13,857 bases of DNA from UBA4735 sp036569845. Its GTDB lineage: Bacteria; Chloroflexota; Limnocylindria; P2-11E. The notes below the pieces were generated by a model. That model had not been told where the DNA came from. It did no database searches and worked only from the letters and a program-made list of their open reading frames with translations. A program made the position numbers and the translations under genes. The stretch's first letter is position 1. Each line of letters starts with the position of its first letter. Location: NCBI GenBank assembly GCA_036569845.1, contig DATCPY010000078.1, forward strand, positions 1 through 13,857, in the 5' to 3' direction. Positions 13,265-13,857 of this stretch are shown one piece after another.

Positions 13265-13573
13265 ATGCTCCGCCAGGTGGCGCGTGGTGCACTTGGGTCC
13301 ATGCAGAAGCGCAAGCGGTCACCGCTGATCAGCTCCGTGAATGCCCTGCGCGGGCTTGCGGCCGGAATCACGATGCTGAGCCTCGCTGGGATGACGGCCT
13401 ACGCCGGCGGCCACCTCCACAACACCACCGCGCCGCTCCAGCCGGTCCTGCCGGCGGCGGCCGCGACGGCCGCGCCCGCGACGACGACGACATCGACGAC
13501 CGGTCGGCTCCGGCTGAGCGTCGGCGTCCCGACGACGACCACGCGGGCCGTCACCACCACCCACCACAGCTGA
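13265..13573 (+). CDS. Small single-pass membrane protein with Thr/Ala/Pro-rich tail
   Basis: The product is 102 aa from ATG 13265, which has GGGG 4 bases upstream. ATG 13301 (MQKRKRSPLIS) is a plausible alternative giving 90 aa. A basic N-terminal segment precedes one hydrophobic helix, LRGLAAGITMLSLAGMTAYAGG, then an extracytoplasmic tail of low complexity with runs of Ala, Thr and Pro ending in HHS. The charge distribution puts the N terminus inside. I recognise no family. It lies 9 bases after hutH and 3 bases before the ferric-reductase-like gene, so it is probably cotranscribed with the latter. An accessory or anchoring role for that heme protein is inference from position only. The tail resembles cell-wall-spanning linkers. 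Confidence 0.65.
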   Translation: MLRQVARGALGSMQKRKRSPLISSVNALRGLAAGITMLSLAGMTAYAGGHLHNTTAPLQPVLPAAAATAAPATTTTSTTGRLRLSVGVPTTTTRAVTTTHHS

Positions 13574-13576
13574 TCG

Positions 13577-13857
13577 ATGGTCGATCTCATCTGGATCCTC
13601 GCTCGCTCGACCGGGACCGCAGCGCTCGTCGCGCTCGTCCTTTCGGTGCTGTCCGGGATGGCGCTTCGCTCGGGCGCGCTCGCCTGGCTGTCGCACAACC
13701 GCGGCGTGCGCGCGATCCACGATCTGACGAGCGTCCTCTGGCTTCCGCTCGCGATCGCGCATGTCATCGCGCTCATGCTCGATCCGTACGCGAAGATCGG
13801 CTTCGCCGATCTGGTGGTGCCGTTCCTGGTCTCGTACGGCTCGTTCGCGATCGGGCT
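13577..13857 (+). CDS. Ferric-reductase-like transmembrane heme b protein, partial (3' end outside the window)
   Basis: The first 93 codons are present from ATG 13577 (MVDLIWILARSTGTAALVAL), with no stop before the edge. Three hydrophobic segments are visible: about 13-32, 53-70 and 78-93. The middle part, RAIHDLTSVLWLPLAIAHVIALMLDPY, shows two histidines about 14 residues apart (His48 and His62), as expected for heme ligation on one helix. The ending IGFADLVVPFLVSYGS matches the ferric reductase-like transmembrane domain, the family that includes MsrQ (YedZ) and NOX-type cores. Such proteins carry electrons across the membrane to flavin or other partners. Without the rest it is not possible to say whether flavin/NAD domains follow. 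The small membrane protein just upstream is likely in the same transcript. Confidence 0.82.
   Translation, partial: MVDLIWILARSTGTAALVALVLSVLSGMALRSGALAWLSHNRGVRAIHDLTSVLWLPLAIAHVIALMLDPYAKIGFADLVVPFLVSYGSFAIG

Overview
The window is a compact, GC-rich (by eye roughly two-thirds G+C) stretch of bacterial chromosome. It carries 15 protein-coding genes, two of them cut by the window edges, and almost no non-coding DNA. Nothing in it is phage-, plasmid- or transposon-like, and I see no tRNA, rRNA or CRISPR array. The gene set and style suggest a free-living, non-enteric, GC-rich lineage. A member of the Chloroflexota or a neighbouring terrabacterial phylum is my best guess, at low confidence. 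The reasons are the packing, several starts that look leaderless, the type I-beta DAHP synthase, the GT4/GH130 cluster, and no outer-membrane marker.

Layout. 1-2352 (minus): a GAF-GAF-GGDEF signalling protein, cut at the left edge, and a membrane-anchored beta-propeller-like protein. 2378-3376 (plus): a molybdopterin-binding sulfite-oxidase-family enzyme, divergent from the propeller gene across only 25 bp. 3443-8295 (minus): a co-directional run reading rhodanese -> VIT1/CCC1-type metal transporter -> small acidic protein -> GT4 glycosyltransferase -> GH130 glycoside phosphorylase/hydrolase -> six-hairpin carbohydrate protein. Its junctions are mostly overlapping or tight. 8437-10137 (plus): a tandem winged-helix protein and an orphan OmpR-type response regulator. 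10144-11175 (minus): DAHP synthase with an N-terminal regulatory domain. 11193-13857 (plus): gamma-class carbonic anhydrase-like protein, histidine ammonia-lyase, a small Thr-rich membrane protein and the start of a ferric-reductase-like heme b membrane protein.

How the genes fit together. The GT4-GH130-six-hairpin trio looks like one oligosaccharide or polysaccharide synthesis/turnover unit whose glycan cannot be read from sequence. Rhodanese and VIT transporter are translationally coupled. The gamma-CA and HutH genes overlap by one base. DAHP synthase (aromatic amino-acid entry) and HutH (histidine exit) lie either side of one very short divergent promoter.

The most interesting signals are: (i) the 17-bp divergent region 11176-11192, where one heptamer supplies mirror-image -10 elements to two apparently leaderless genes; (ii) a DAHP synthase with rewritten active-site loops; (iii) the glycan trio; and (iv) a triplicated 12-bp repeat between the rhodanese and winged-helix genes.
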